A DNA stretch of 64,000 nucleotides from Paenibacillus macerans (lineage in GTDB: Bacteria > Bacillota > Bacilli > Paenibacillales > Paenibacillaceae), in NCBI RefSeq assembly GCF_023715465.1, contig NZ_JAMBOE010000005.1, positions 532,824 to 596,823 on the forward strand, given 5' to 3'. The notes beneath the pieces are model-generated. The model searched no databases. It saw only the letters and a list, made by a program, of their open reading frames with translations, and was not told where the DNA came from. A program made the position numbers and the translations under genes. Shown in pieces: positions 1 through 7,134 of this stretch (the stretch's first letter is position 1; every line of letters starts with the position of its first letter).

Positions 1-654
1 CTTTGGACAGACGGCTGGAGCAGCCGCAGCATCGGCTATGCATCAAGCGCTGATCTGGTCAAATGGGAAGATGCACGGCTCATTCCGGTCATGGAGCAAT
101 TTCCGGATACCCAGAATGCGTGGGCTCCGGAAGCTTTCTATGATGCAACCCATGAAGTTTATCGGATCATTTGGTCCTCCACTGTTCAACCAGGTCTACG
201 GAATCACCGAATTTGGTCCACTGCAACCCGTGATTTTCGATCATTCACGGAGTCATCCCTGTTCTTCGATCCCGGGTTTAATGTGATCGATGCCTCGGTT
301 ATGACCGCGGACGACGACCAACTTCTATTCTTTAAGGATGAACGGGGACGAAATGAACCTGGCACCGATTTCAAAGCGATCCGCTCCTGCCGGATGGAGG
401 TTAAACCGGATGAAATTGTCTTCGGCCCCCTTTCGGATCTGCTAACCCCATCACTTATGGAAGGACCGACGGTTTACAAACTTCCGAAAGACACACGGCT
501 GCCATGGAAGTGGATCCTGCTGGCGGACGGTTTTAATGAAGGATATTATGCTGCATTCGGATCAAACGATTTAGCCAAATGGAATCAGCTCTCTAAAGAT
601 ATAATCCGGCTGCCCGCAAGAATCAGACATGCCTCAGTGCTCCGTCTGAATTGA
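1..654 (+). CDS. GH43-like glycosidase, C-terminal part (5' end outside window)
   Basis: The frame is open from base 1 to a TGA at 652-654, giving the last 217 residues of a protein whose start lies upstream. The visible part reads like a five-bladed beta-propeller of the GH43/GH117-like group: a repeated pattern of strand, 'SADLVKWE'-type turn and a 'NAWAPEAFYD' motif, which in these families carries a conserved acidic residue. A second blade ends in 'GSNDLAKWNQ'. Such proteins usually remove arabinose or related sugars from plant polysaccharides. No signal peptide can be judged because the N-terminus is missing. A bidirectional hairpin follows 50 bp downstream and separates it from the convergent SDR gene. 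The propeller fold is clear; the substrate is not. Confidence 0.7.
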   Translation, partial: LWTDGWSSRSIGYASSADLVKWEDARLIPVMEQFPDTQNAWAPEAFYDATHEVYRIIWSSTVQPGLRNHRIWSTATRDFRSFTESSLFFDPGFNVIDASVMTADDDQLLFFKDERGRNEPGTDFKAIRSCRMEVKPDEIVFGPLSDLLTPSLMEGPTVYKLPKDTRLPWKWILLADGFNEGYYAAFGSNDLAKWNQLSKDIIRLPARIRHASVLRLN

Positions 655-704
655 ATATCTGCAAAATTGAAGCGAAGATGGATGGTGTCTTACGCATAAG
701 CAAA

Positions 705-738
705 AAACCGAGGCATGCCTCAAATGCAGCCTCGGTTT
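705..738. terminator. bidirectional hairpin terminator between convergent genes
   Basis: Perfect 10-bp stem (AAACCGAGGC at 705-714, GCCTCGGTTT at 729-738) with a 14-nt loop. A-rich on the left and T-rich on the right, so it can end both the GH43-like gene (plus) and the SDR-ending operon (minus). Confidence 0.75.
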
Positions 739-786
739 ATGTGTCTAACCTCCTCATTCCACTACCAAAGCAGTGACTCTACCCTA

Positions 787-1545
787 TTAATCCATATGCG
801 ATCCGCCATTGATATCGATTTCTTCTCCTGTGATATAGGAAGCCTCTGCGGATGCCAGGAACGCGATGGCGGAGGCGATCTCCTCCGTTTCGCCCGGTCT
901 GCCCATCGGGATGGAAGCAATGACGGAATCGGCCGTAACCCGGTCCAGCGATTTCCAGATGTCGGTGTTTACCAAGCCGGGGGCTACGCTGTTCACGGTG
1001 ATTCCATCTTGTGCCACTTCGCGGGCAAGGTTCTTCGAGAACCCGAGAACCGCCGCCTTGGAAGCGGAATAATGCGCGCCTCCGAACACCCCGCCGCCGC
1101 GCTTGGCGGATACGGAGGACAGGTTGACGATCCGGCCGTACTTTTGTTTTTTCATCGTTTCAAGAACGGCTTGCGTGCACAAGAATAAACCAAACATATT
1201 CACGTTAAAAATTCGTGTGATATCTTCAAGGGTCATGTCCTCCACCGTTACTTTTTGCGATATCCCCGCGTTGTTAACCAGAATATCGATACGGCCCAAG
1301 CTCCGCACCACTTGCTCAACCATGGCATGAACGGATTCCCAACTGGTTACGTTCAGTTCAATGCCGAACGCTTCTCCCCCAGCCTCCTTGATGGCGTTTA
1401 CGGTCTCCTGGACTCCGTCCAGATTGATGTCCGCCACGACAACCTCGGCTCCTTGCCGGGCAAGTGTCAGGGCTATCGTACGCCCGATCCCTTTCGCCGA
1501 TCCGCTTCCCGTTACAATCGCTACCCGATTGGTCAATTCAAACAT
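787..1545 (-). CDS. SDR-family NAD(P)-dependent dehydrogenase
   Basis: 252-residue classical short-chain dehydrogenase. Visible motifs: cofactor-binding TGSGSAKGIG (residues 12-21), NNAG (91-94), catalytic Ser at about 144, Tyr159 and Lys163 in YSASK, and the PG motif after it. Length and motifs match the FabG / gluconate 5-dehydrogenase / glucose dehydrogenase group. It is the last gene of the operon MFS - transketolase N - transketolase C - SDR. In that setting it probably oxidises or reduces a sugar, sugar acid or polyol before or after transketolase cleavage. The exact substrate cannot be read from sequence. It is followed by the bidirectional hairpin at 705-738. Confidence 0.85.
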   Translation of the reverse strand: MFELTNRVAIVTGSGSAKGIGRTIALTLARQGAEVVVADINLDGVQETVNAIKEAGGEAFGIELNVTSWESVHAMVEQVVRSLGRIDILVNNAGISQKVTVEDMTLEDITRIFNVNMFGLFLCTQAVLETMKKQKYGRIVNLSSVSAKRGGGVFGGAHYSASKAAVLGFSKNLAREVAQDGITVNSVAPGLVNTDIWKSLDRVTADSVIASIPMGRPGETEEIASAIAFLASAEASYITGEEIDINGGSHMD

Positions 1546-1586
1546 AGACTGCCACTCCTTTATTATATAAATGTTTTATTGCTTTC

Positions 1587-2543
1587 CTATAGCTTCAGCA
1601 TGTTTTTGGCCGTGGCGACAATATTTCCGGTCGTGATTCCATTCAACTCCAGCAGCTTTTCGTAAGGCGCGGACTCTCCAAACCGGTCTTGAATGCCGAT
1701 TCTTCTGAGCACGGCCCCTCCTTCTTCGGCCACCACTTCGCTTACGGCACTGCCCAGTCCGTTCAGGATATTATGGTCCTCGACAGTAATAATCCTTCCG
1801 GTCTGCAGGCATTCAACAACGGCTTCCCGGTCCAGCGGCTTGATCGTATGCATATCCAGCAGCTTAACCGAAACGGATTGCTTCTCCAGCTCCTTCGCCG
1901 CCTCTAAAGCAAGATGAAGGGTATCCCCGTTGGCGATAATGGCAATGTCTTTGCCTTCCCTTAGCTTTTTAGCCTTGCCGATCGCAAACTCTTCATGCTC
2001 GTCATATACGACCGGAATGGCGTCCCGGGTAAACCGCAGGAAGACCGGCCCGACATGCTCCGCCGCGGCCGCAACGAGCTTACGGGTAGAGTAATAGTCC
2101 GCTCCCATGATCACCGTCATATTGGGAATGGTACGCAGCACCCCCATATCTTCGATAGCCTGATGGCTGCCCCCGTCATTGGCCGGTGTCAGTCCGCCAT
2201 GGGAACAGGCGATTTTCACATTCAAATTCGGGTAGCACACCTCTTGCCGGATCTGTTCCGCCATCCGCAGCGATCCAAAAACGGCGTACGTGCTGACAAA
2301 CGGGATCTTTCCCGTCGTCGCCAGCCCTGCCGCCAGACCGCAGGCGTTCTGCTCGGCAATCCCCACATTAATATGCTGGTCCGGCAGTTGATTGGCAAAT
2401 TCCGTCGTTTTGCAGGACTTGCCGATATCCACATCGACCACATAGATGCTTTTGTTCTTTTTTCCCAGCTCGACAATCTCATGTCCAAACGCGTCCCGGG
2501 TCGCGATTTTCTTGACCATCGCTGTTTTATCCTGTGTACTCAT
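1587..2543 (-). CDS. transketolase, C-terminal subunit (split transketolase)
   Basis: 318 residues covering the pyrimidine-binding and C-terminal domains of transketolase, as in two-subunit transketolases. Landmarks are the 'VGIAEQNACGLAAGLA' segment with the cofactor-activating Glu, 'CSHGGLTPANDGGSHQAIEDMGVLR', and the C-terminal 'VTVEDHNILNGLGSAV' region. The start chosen is the ATG at 2543. It overlaps the stop of the N-terminal subunit by 4 bp (ATGA) and follows a GGGAGG site 8 nt upstream. An ATG further upstream would run deep into the neighbouring gene. It should form a thiamine-diphosphate enzyme with the upstream partner and move two-carbon ketol units. This is a substrate-specific copy in a catabolic operon, not the usual single-chain housekeeping enzyme. 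Confidence 0.9.
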   Translation of the reverse strand: MSTQDKTAMVKKIATRDAFGHEIVELGKKNKSIYVVDVDIGKSCKTTEFANQLPDQHINVGIAEQNACGLAAGLATTGKIPFVSTYAVFGSLRMAEQIRQEVCYPNLNVKIACSHGGLTPANDGGSHQAIEDMGVLRTIPNMTVIMGADYYSTRKLVAAAAEHVGPVFLRFTRDAIPVVYDEHEEFAIGKAKKLREGKDIAIIANGDTLHLALEAAKELEKQSVSVKLLDMHTIKPLDREAVVECLQTGRIITVEDHNILNGLGSAVSEVVAEEGGAVLRRIGIQDRFGESAPYEKLLELNGITTGNIVATAKNMLKL

Positions 2544-3376
2544 GATTTCAAACCTCCCGCGATTTCTTCCATGGCTTGTTTGTATTCGGCTTCCTTTGGC
2601 GCGGCTCCGTGCCAGCCGCACACATTTTCCATAAACGAGACCCCTTTGCCCTTAACGGTATTGCATACAATGCATTTGGGCTTGCCGTTCTTCGCGTCCC
2701 GGATTTCGTCCAGCGTATCAACGATTTGCCGCATGTCATGGCCATCAATTCTTTTGGTGTCAAAACCGAAGGCCTTGAACTTCAACTCCAGGTCCAGGTT
2801 GGGCATAATCTCTTCACATGTGCCGTCGATCTGCAAATTGTTGTCGTCAACGAAAACAACCAGGTTATCCAGCTGGTATTTGTTTGCCGTTTGGGCAGCT
2901 TCCCAGATTTGGCCTTCCTGGCACTCGCCGTCTCCCAGCATCGCGAATACCCGGTAAGCCTTGCCGTCCCGCTTCCCCGCCAAAGCCATGCCTACCGCGC
3001 AGGAGAGCCCCTGGCCGAGGGAGCCGGTGGAAATATCAATGCCCGGGCACTTTTTCATAACCGGATGTCCCTGAAAAGGAGAGCCGTATTTCCGCAGCGT
3101 GTGAATGTTCTCGAACGGAACATAGCCAAGGTGCAGCAAAGCTGCATACTGGATCGGGCAGACATGCCCTTTGGAAAGAACAAACCGGTCCCGGTCCTCC
3201 CACTTGGGGTTGGAGGGATCAATATTCATTTCTCTAAAGTACAGGGCAGTTACAATATCCGCTGCGGAAAATGAGCCGCCGGGATGTCCGGATTGCGCCT
3301 CGTAAATCATCGTAAGGGCAGTTTGTCTCAACTCTGCCGCCTTTCGTTTCAACTTCTCAATGCTTATGGGTTTCAT
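2540..3376 (-). CDS. transketolase, N-terminal (ThDP-binding) subunit
   Basis: 278 residues, the expected size for the N-terminal half of a split transketolase. It shows the substrate-binding 'SGHPGG' (29-34), the 'KGH' motif (69-71), and the diphosphate/Mg-binding GDG (148-150) that ends in NN at 179-180. A ribosome site (AAGGAG) precedes the ATG. Translationally coupled to the C-terminal subunit by an ATGA overlap. Located between an MFS sugar-acid transporter and the C-terminal subunit. Split transketolases in such operons often handle unusual sugars (known cases include apulose-4-phosphate and sulfoquinovose-derived sugars). No kinase or isomerase is seen here, so the substrate is open. 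Confidence 0.9.
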   Translation of the reverse strand: MKPISIEKLKRKAAELRQTALTMIYEAQSGHPGGSFSAADIVTALYFREMNIDPSNPKWEDRDRFVLSKGHVCPIQYAALLHLGYVPFENIHTLRKYGSPFQGHPVMKKCPGIDISTGSLGQGLSCAVGMALAGKRDGKAYRVFAMLGDGECQEGQIWEAAQTANKYQLDNLVVFVDDNNLQIDGTCEEIMPNLDLELKFKAFGFDTKRIDGHDMRQIVDTLDEIRDAKNGKPKCIVCNTVKGKGVSFMENVCGWHGAAPKEAEYKQAMEEIAGGLKS

Positions 3377-3505
3377 GTCAATCCCTCGCTCCTTATTTTT
3401 CTAATAAAGCTAAAACATTTGTCCTATTGTCTACTTGTCTCCTAAGTTACTCGAAATGAAGACGAGTATATCCTTTAACATCGCTATACTCGTCTTCTGT
3501 ATCTC

Positions 3506-4822
3506 TCATGTCAGGTCCTGCTCCTTACCCTTACTTTTCCCCGACTGCTTCACCAGCAAAACTACGATACAAGCGCTTACAATCATGCTGATTCCCAAAA
3601 CGATCATACCAGGCCTATGGGAACCTGTTGCATCATTAATAAATCCTACAAAATACGGGCCGAAAAATCCGCCAAGGTTGCCAATACTGTTGATCAGGGC
3701 AATGGCTCCACCCGCCGCCGCGCCGGTCAGGAATGAGGGCGGTATAGCCCAGAACGGAGAGTATGCTCCAAAGGCCCCGCACAAGCTGACCGTCAACATA
3801 ATAAAGGCGCCGACCGTGCTGAATTCCGCCAAATACACACTGATGATCATAGCGGCGGCGCTGACGGTTAAGCAGCCGGCAACATGGAATCTTCGCTCAT
3901 TGGTTTTGTCGGAGCTTTTTCCGATCAGATACATGACAACCATGGCGCAAAGGTACATCAGTCCAAGCACCCAGCCCATATTTTGCAGCGACAGCCCCGT
4001 TGTTTCCGTCAATCCCTCCGAGATGGTCGGCAGGAACATGTTGATTCCATAATAGCCGAACATCCAGAAAAAATAGCCGAGGGCCAGTATTAGCACGTCC
4101 CGATCCTTCAGTACTTGCAAAAACGTATATTTCTTTACTTTTTGTTTTTCGATAGCCTCTTTGGTGGTCACGTCAAGAAGCCAGGTTTTCTCGTCTTCGG
4201 TTAGCCATTTGGCATCTTCTATGCGATCCGTCAGATAAAAGTAGCAGACAAACCCGAGAATGATGGCCGGAATCGCTTCCAAAATGAACAGCCACTGCCA
4301 GCCGGCCAGCCCCAGCCAACCATGCTGCAGCAAAAATGTAGAAATCGGCGAGCCTATGGCGTTTGCCGCCGGAATGGCGATCATAAATCCGGCAATCGCT
4401 TTGGCATGGTGCTTGGATTGGAAAAACCCGCTCAAATAGTGCACCATGCATGGGTAAAAGCTGGCCTCCGCCGCTCCCAGCAATAAGCGGACGATATAGA
4501 ACTGCAGCGGCGTTTGAATAAAAGCCATGATGACGGCGATAATGCCCCAGGACACCATGATGCGGCTGATCCACCGTCTGGCTCCGATCCTGGTCATGAT
4601 GGCGCTTCCCGGGACCTCCAGCAGGAAGTAGCCGATAAAAAAGATGCCCGCTCCCAAACCGAAAACAGCGTCGGAAAAACCAAGGTCCTGATTCATGCGC
4701 AAGGCTGCAAAGCCAATGTTTACGCGGTCAAGTATCGAAATCGTAAAGCAAAGAAACAAAAAGGGAATCAGTCTTAATGTCACTTTACGGACAGTTGACT
4801 TCTCCAGTTGTTGAATATCCAT
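3506..4822 (-). CDS. MFS transporter, anion:cation symporter type (hexonate/hexuronate-like)
   Basis: 438 residues with about 12 hydrophobic segments. The first has the 'LDRVNIGFAALRMN' signature after TM1 that is typical of the ACS family (GudP, ExuT, phthalate and pantothenate-type permeases). The start is the ATG at 4822, 21 codons inside the longest frame: it has a GGGGGG ribosome site and the usual short charged N-terminus before TM1. First gene of the transketolase/SDR operon, behind a strong promoter (5002-5030) with a palindromic operator and a GntR/FadR gene upstream. By family it should bring in a sugar acid or other small anion with protons. The cargo is presumably what the downstream transketolase and SDR degrade. 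Confidence 0.85.
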   Translation of the reverse strand: MDIQQLEKSTVRKVTLRLIPFLFLCFTISILDRVNIGFAALRMNQDLGFSDAVFGLGAGIFFIGYFLLEVPGSAIMTRIGARRWISRIMVSWGIIAVIMAFIQTPLQFYIVRLLLGAAEASFYPCMVHYLSGFFQSKHHAKAIAGFMIAIPAANAIGSPISTFLLQHGWLGLAGWQWLFILEAIPAIILGFVCYFYLTDRIEDAKWLTEDEKTWLLDVTTKEAIEKQKVKKYTFLQVLKDRDVLILALGYFFWMFGYYGINMFLPTISEGLTETTGLSLQNMGWVLGLMYLCAMVVMYLIGKSSDKTNERRFHVAGCLTVSAAAMIISVYLAEFSTVGAFIMLTVSLCGAFGAYSPFWAIPPSFLTGAAAGGAIALINSIGNLGGFFGPYFVGFINDATGSHRPGMIVLGISMIVSACIVVLLVKQSGKSKGKEQDLT

Positions 4823-4885
4823 ATGAACCCCCCAAAAATGGTGCATATTCTTCCGCGAAAAATAATAAACGTTTAACCCTTTCAA

Positions 4886-4899
4886 TTACAGCGCTTTCA
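4886..4899 (-). promoter_or_regulatory. cre-like site in the leader of the MFS/transketolase operon
   Basis: On the minus strand this reads TGAAAGCGCTGTAA, 12 of 14 positions of the CcpA consensus TGWAARCGYTWNCW. It lies about 100 nt downstream of the predicted start point, where CcpA can act as a roadblock. Weak on its own. Confidence 0.35.
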
Positions 4900-4982
4900 T
4901 CGACCTCCTTTAAAAAATGCCAACAAGACCAAAAACTTGATCGCAGGCATTTTGTAATTGGTAAGCTTAATCACTTGTATAC

Positions 4983-4994
4983 TAAGGTACCTTA
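4983..4994. promoter_or_regulatory. candidate GntR/FadR-type operator
   Basis: TAAGGTACCTTA is a perfect 12-bp palindrome. It sits at the predicted transcription start of the MFS/transketolase operon. The GGT..ACC core resembles operators of UxuR/FadR-type regulators. A 7-bp inverted repeat (4978-4984 against 5001-5007) brackets it. The regulator encoded just upstream (5129-5836) is the obvious candidate ligand. Confidence 0.5.
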
Positions 4995-5001
4995 TATTCG
5001 T

Positions 5002-5030
5002 AGTATAAAGTGTGACTTTTTTAATGTCAA
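5002..5030 (-). promoter_or_regulatory. sigma-A promoter of the MFS/transketolase/SDR operon
   Basis: On the minus strand: -35 TTGACA (5030-5025), 17-bp spacer, -10 TATACT (5007-5002). Predicted start near 4995, inside the palindromic operator. This is a near-consensus promoter, as expected for one controlled by a repressor. Confidence 0.75.
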
Positions 5031-5048
5031 TAGATCATTAAAAAGAAA

Positions 5049-5076
5049 AACCGTCCAACTGAAACGTCAGACGGTT
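5049..5076 (-). terminator. terminator of the gntR gene
   Basis: Stem AACCGTC (5049-5055) with GACGGTT (5070-5076). On the minus strand it is followed by a T-rich run. It separates the gntR transcript from the operon promoter just downstream. Confidence 0.65.
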
Positions 5077-5128
5077 CTTTTTCAATATATCAGTGCCGGG
5101 ACGTGGCGGTCCGGACAAAGTTTTGGCC

Positions 5129-5836
5129 TCAGTCCTTCCAATATCGATAGTACAGATTCTGCATATGGGAGGTCATGAGACGCGTGGCCTCTTCGGCGTC
5201 GTGATTTTCAATCGCTTGGATAATCCGCTTATGCTCGCTAAAATTCGTATCCCTGTAGTCCGGACGAGTGACCGTTCGGTCCCGGATAAACTTCCACATC
5301 TCCTGCTGTTTCATGGCATTGGCGATCACAGCCATAAACTGGATGAACAGGTCATTGTGAGAGGCCTTGGCAATCTCCGTATGCAGCTGTTCATCGGTCT
5401 CCGGCACATAGTGGCCCGCCTGGGTTTCCTTCTCCATCTGCATAATGGTGGCATGCAAAGCCTCAATGTCTTCATCCGTCGCTCTTTGCGCCGCGAATTT
5501 GGCAATGAGGGGTTCGATGTTCATTCTGGCGTCCACAATATCCTCGGGAGATACGGATTCAAGCATAAAAGCCGTGTCGGATGGCGGCTGCTCCGCCGGA
5601 TTCTGGGTGTTTTTTACGAATACCCCCTCCCCCTGACGAGAGTAAATGTATCCGTTCATCTCCAGCGCGCTCAGCGCCTGCCTGATCGGTGCCCGGCTTA
5701 CGCCAAACTGGGCGCACAGTTCCCTTTCGGTCGGCAGCTTGTCGCCCACCTCAAAAGAGCCTGACAGGATTTCGGATAATATCTGATCATATATTTGTAT
5801 ATACAGCTTGTTGCTGGAAACTCGATTAAATTGAAT
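5129..5836 (-). CDS. GntR-family (FadR/FCD) transcriptional regulator, apparent ATT start
   Basis: The protein has an N-terminal winged helix ('GDKLPTERELCAQFGVSRAPIRQ') and a C-terminal FCD all-helical ligand domain. The first conventional start, GTG at 5749, would delete the first helix of the winged-helix domain. The frame stays open upstream to a TAA at 5852-5854. It reads 'NKLYIQIYDQILSEILSGSF' there, exactly the missing helix. The best-placed start is ATT at 5836: GGGAGG lies 8 nt upstream (5850-5845), and a promoter (5873-5901) predicts an RNA start near 5866. This gives 235 residues, normal for the family. A one-base sequencing or natural indel near the start is the alternative. The gene probably represses the downstream operon. 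Confidence 0.8.
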   Translation of the reverse strand: MQFNRVSSNKLYIQIYDQILSEILSGSFEVGDKLPTERELCAQFGVSRAPIRQALSALEMNGYIYSRQGEGVFVKNTQNPAEQPPSDTAFMLESVSPEDIVDARMNIEPLIAKFAAQRATDEDIEALHATIMQMEKETQAGHYVPETDEQLHTEIAKASHNDLFIQFMAVIANAMKQQEMWKFIRDRTVTRPDYRDTNFSEHKRIIQAIENHDAEEATRLMTSHMQNLYYRYWKD

Positions 5837-5872
5837 CGGAATCGCCTCCCATTAAAACCCGCTTCAAGTTTA

Positions 5873-5901
5873 ATTATATTCCGTTTCAACTTGTTAGACA
5901 A
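5873..5901 (-). promoter_or_regulatory. sigma-A promoter of gntR
   Basis: Minus strand: -35 TTGTCT (5901-5896), 17-bp spacer, -10 TATAAT (5878-5873). The predicted start near 5866 leaves about 30 nt of leader before the proposed ATT start at 5836. Confidence 0.65.
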
Positions 5902-5992
5902 CATCATATCTTAGAACCAACATGACTCCAGCTCTATTGATTCAAGGATGCCGAACTGAGGAGTAAGGACTGAGGTGGCTGTCTATATATAG

Positions 5993-6018
5993 CTTTCGTG
6001 TCTTCGTGTCTTCGTGTC
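5993..6018 (+). repeat. three tandem copies of an 8-mer (TCTTCGTG)
   Basis: The unit TCTTCGTG is repeated about three times head to tail, with a degenerate first copy. It lies in the gene-free stretch between gntR and the ABC operon. No role is visible. Confidence 0.6.
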
Positions 6019-6028
6019 CCTGCATGCT

Positions 6029-6250
6029 GCTTTGCACGATTATCCCTTTCAATCAGTGGGCAGGTGTTAGGGGCTAGGGTAAGGATTAATAAGGAAAAAG
6101 TGCGGCGGTTCAGGTGAGATTTTCGGCTTGATTAAGGAACATATGTTTGGTATAATGAAATAAAATCGAACGCGCGTTCGTGTATTATCTTCTTCTCCTG
6201 AATTTATCTTCTTCTCTGCTTCCTGATCAAACGGGATAATCGTGCAAAGC
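6029..6250. repeat. 222-bp unit bounded by an 18-bp perfect inverted repeat
   Basis: GCTTTGCACGATTATCCC at 6029-6046 is repeated exactly inverted at 6233-6250. Similarity continues weakly inward for about 10-15 bp on each side. No target-site duplication is evident and there is no transposase frame. The unit encloses a LexA-type promoter. It could be a MITE-like element, a duplicated intergenic repeat, or a transcribed hairpin. Confidence 0.6.
6128..6180 (+). promoter_or_regulatory. promoter with two LexA (SOS) boxes and no downstream gene
   Basis: -35 TTGATT (6128-6133), 17-bp spacer, -10 TATAAT (6151-6156). GGAACATATGTTTG (6136-6149) fills the spacer and differs from the Gram-positive LexA consensus CGAACRNRYGTTYG at one position. 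CGAACGCGCGTTCG (6167-6180), a perfect match, lies just after the predicted start point. The box centres are 31 bp apart, three helical turns. No plus-strand ORF with a ribosome site follows before the hairpin at 6345-6372. Any transcript would therefore be a short RNA of about 200 nt. Confidence 0.7.
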
Positions 6251-6344
6251 GTCCGGACAACGGATGTTGATCTGCTGACCACCCCATCGGCCTCCCCTGC
6301 CCTCACGCTTTCAACGCCCTTCCGACTTTAGCATCATAAAAAAA

Positions 6345-6372
6345 GACGCTCCGGGAGCGATTCCGGGGCGTT
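6345..6372 (-). terminator. terminator of the amino-acid ABC operon
   Basis: GACGCTCCGG (6345-6354) pairs with CCGGGGCGTT (6363-6372). On the minus strand the stem is followed by a run of seven T. In the plus direction it could also end a transcript from the LexA-box promoter. Confidence 0.75.
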
Positions 6373-6381
6373 TGTTCGTTA

Positions 6382-7134
6382 TCAAGCACCACTTACTTTT
6401 GTGCGGAAATAATTTTGCAGGAATTCCTTAGCTCTTTGCGTTTTAGGGTGGTTAAACACCTCATCCGGAGTGCCTTCCTCAATAATTTTCCCCTTTTCCA
6501 AAAAAAGCACCTTGTTGGCCACTTCATATACAAAATTCATCTCGTGTGAAACGAGAATCATAGTTTGGCCGTTTGCTGCTGTCCTTTTAATGGTTTGCAG
6601 CACCTCTCCCACCAGTTCAGGATCAAGCGCGGAGGTCGGTTCATCGACCAATAACAGCTTGGGCTTCATGGCAAGTGCACGGGCAATTCCGACACGCTGT
6701 TGCTGGCCCCCGGATAAATGCTTTGGATAATAATGAGCACGTTCGGAAAGGCCCACCAGTTGCAGCTGTTCTTCGGCAATTTTATTGGCTTCACTATCGC
6801 TCATTTTTTTGACGATTTTCAATCCTTCTTTTACATTTTCCAGTGCGGTTCGATGCTGAAAAAGGTTGAATTGCTGGAAAACCATCGCCGTTTGCTGCCG
6901 AAGCTCCAAGCGCTGCTTGTTCGTAATTGTGCTGAAATCAACCTTAAACCCCTCCAGATCAAGCTCGCCTTTATCCGCTTTTTCCAGGCAGTTCAAGGAA
7001 CGCAAAAAGGTGGATTTCCCGGCCCCTGACGAACCGATCAGCGCCACTACATCTCCCTTTTCAATCTCAACCGATAAATCGTCCAGAATTAAATTGTGAT
7101 GAAAGGATTTGGACAAATGACTTACCTTGATCAT
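6382..7134 (-). CDS. polar amino-acid ABC transporter, ATP-binding protein
   Basis: 250 residues with all ABC ATPase motifs: Walker A 'GSSGAGKST' (about 34-42), Q-loop 'MVFQQFN', signature 'LSGGQQQR', Walker B 'LLLVDEPTSALDP' and the switch His in 'LVSHEMNF'. It closely follows the pattern of the PAAT family (GlnQ, TcyC, YxeO). The ATG directly follows the permease stop with no gap. Last gene of an operon with binding lipoprotein, CapA-family protein and permease. It energises uptake of an amino acid or small amino-acid derivative; the specificity sits in the binding protein. Confidence 0.9.
   Translation of the reverse strand: MIKVSHLSKSFHHNLILDDLSVEIEKGDVVALIGSSGAGKSTFLRSLNCLEKADKGELDLEGFKVDFSTITNKQRLELRQQTAMVFQQFNLFQHRTALENVKEGLKIVKKMSDSEANKIAEEQLQLVGLSERAHYYPKHLSGGQQQRVGIARALAMKPKLLLVDEPTSALDPELVGEVLQTIKRTAANGQTMILVSHEMNFVYEVANKVLFLEKGKIIEEGTPDEVFNHPKTQRAKEFLQNYFRTKVSGA

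Noticed and set aside
5698..5907. 69-codon minus-strand frame at the gntR 5' end
   Set aside because: It begins upstream of the predicted RNA start, is out of frame with the winged-helix sequence and ends inside gntR.
6067..6306. 79-codon minus-strand frame over the LexA-box region
   Set aside because: It runs across promoter elements and the inverted repeat, has no ribosome site and no recognisable domain.
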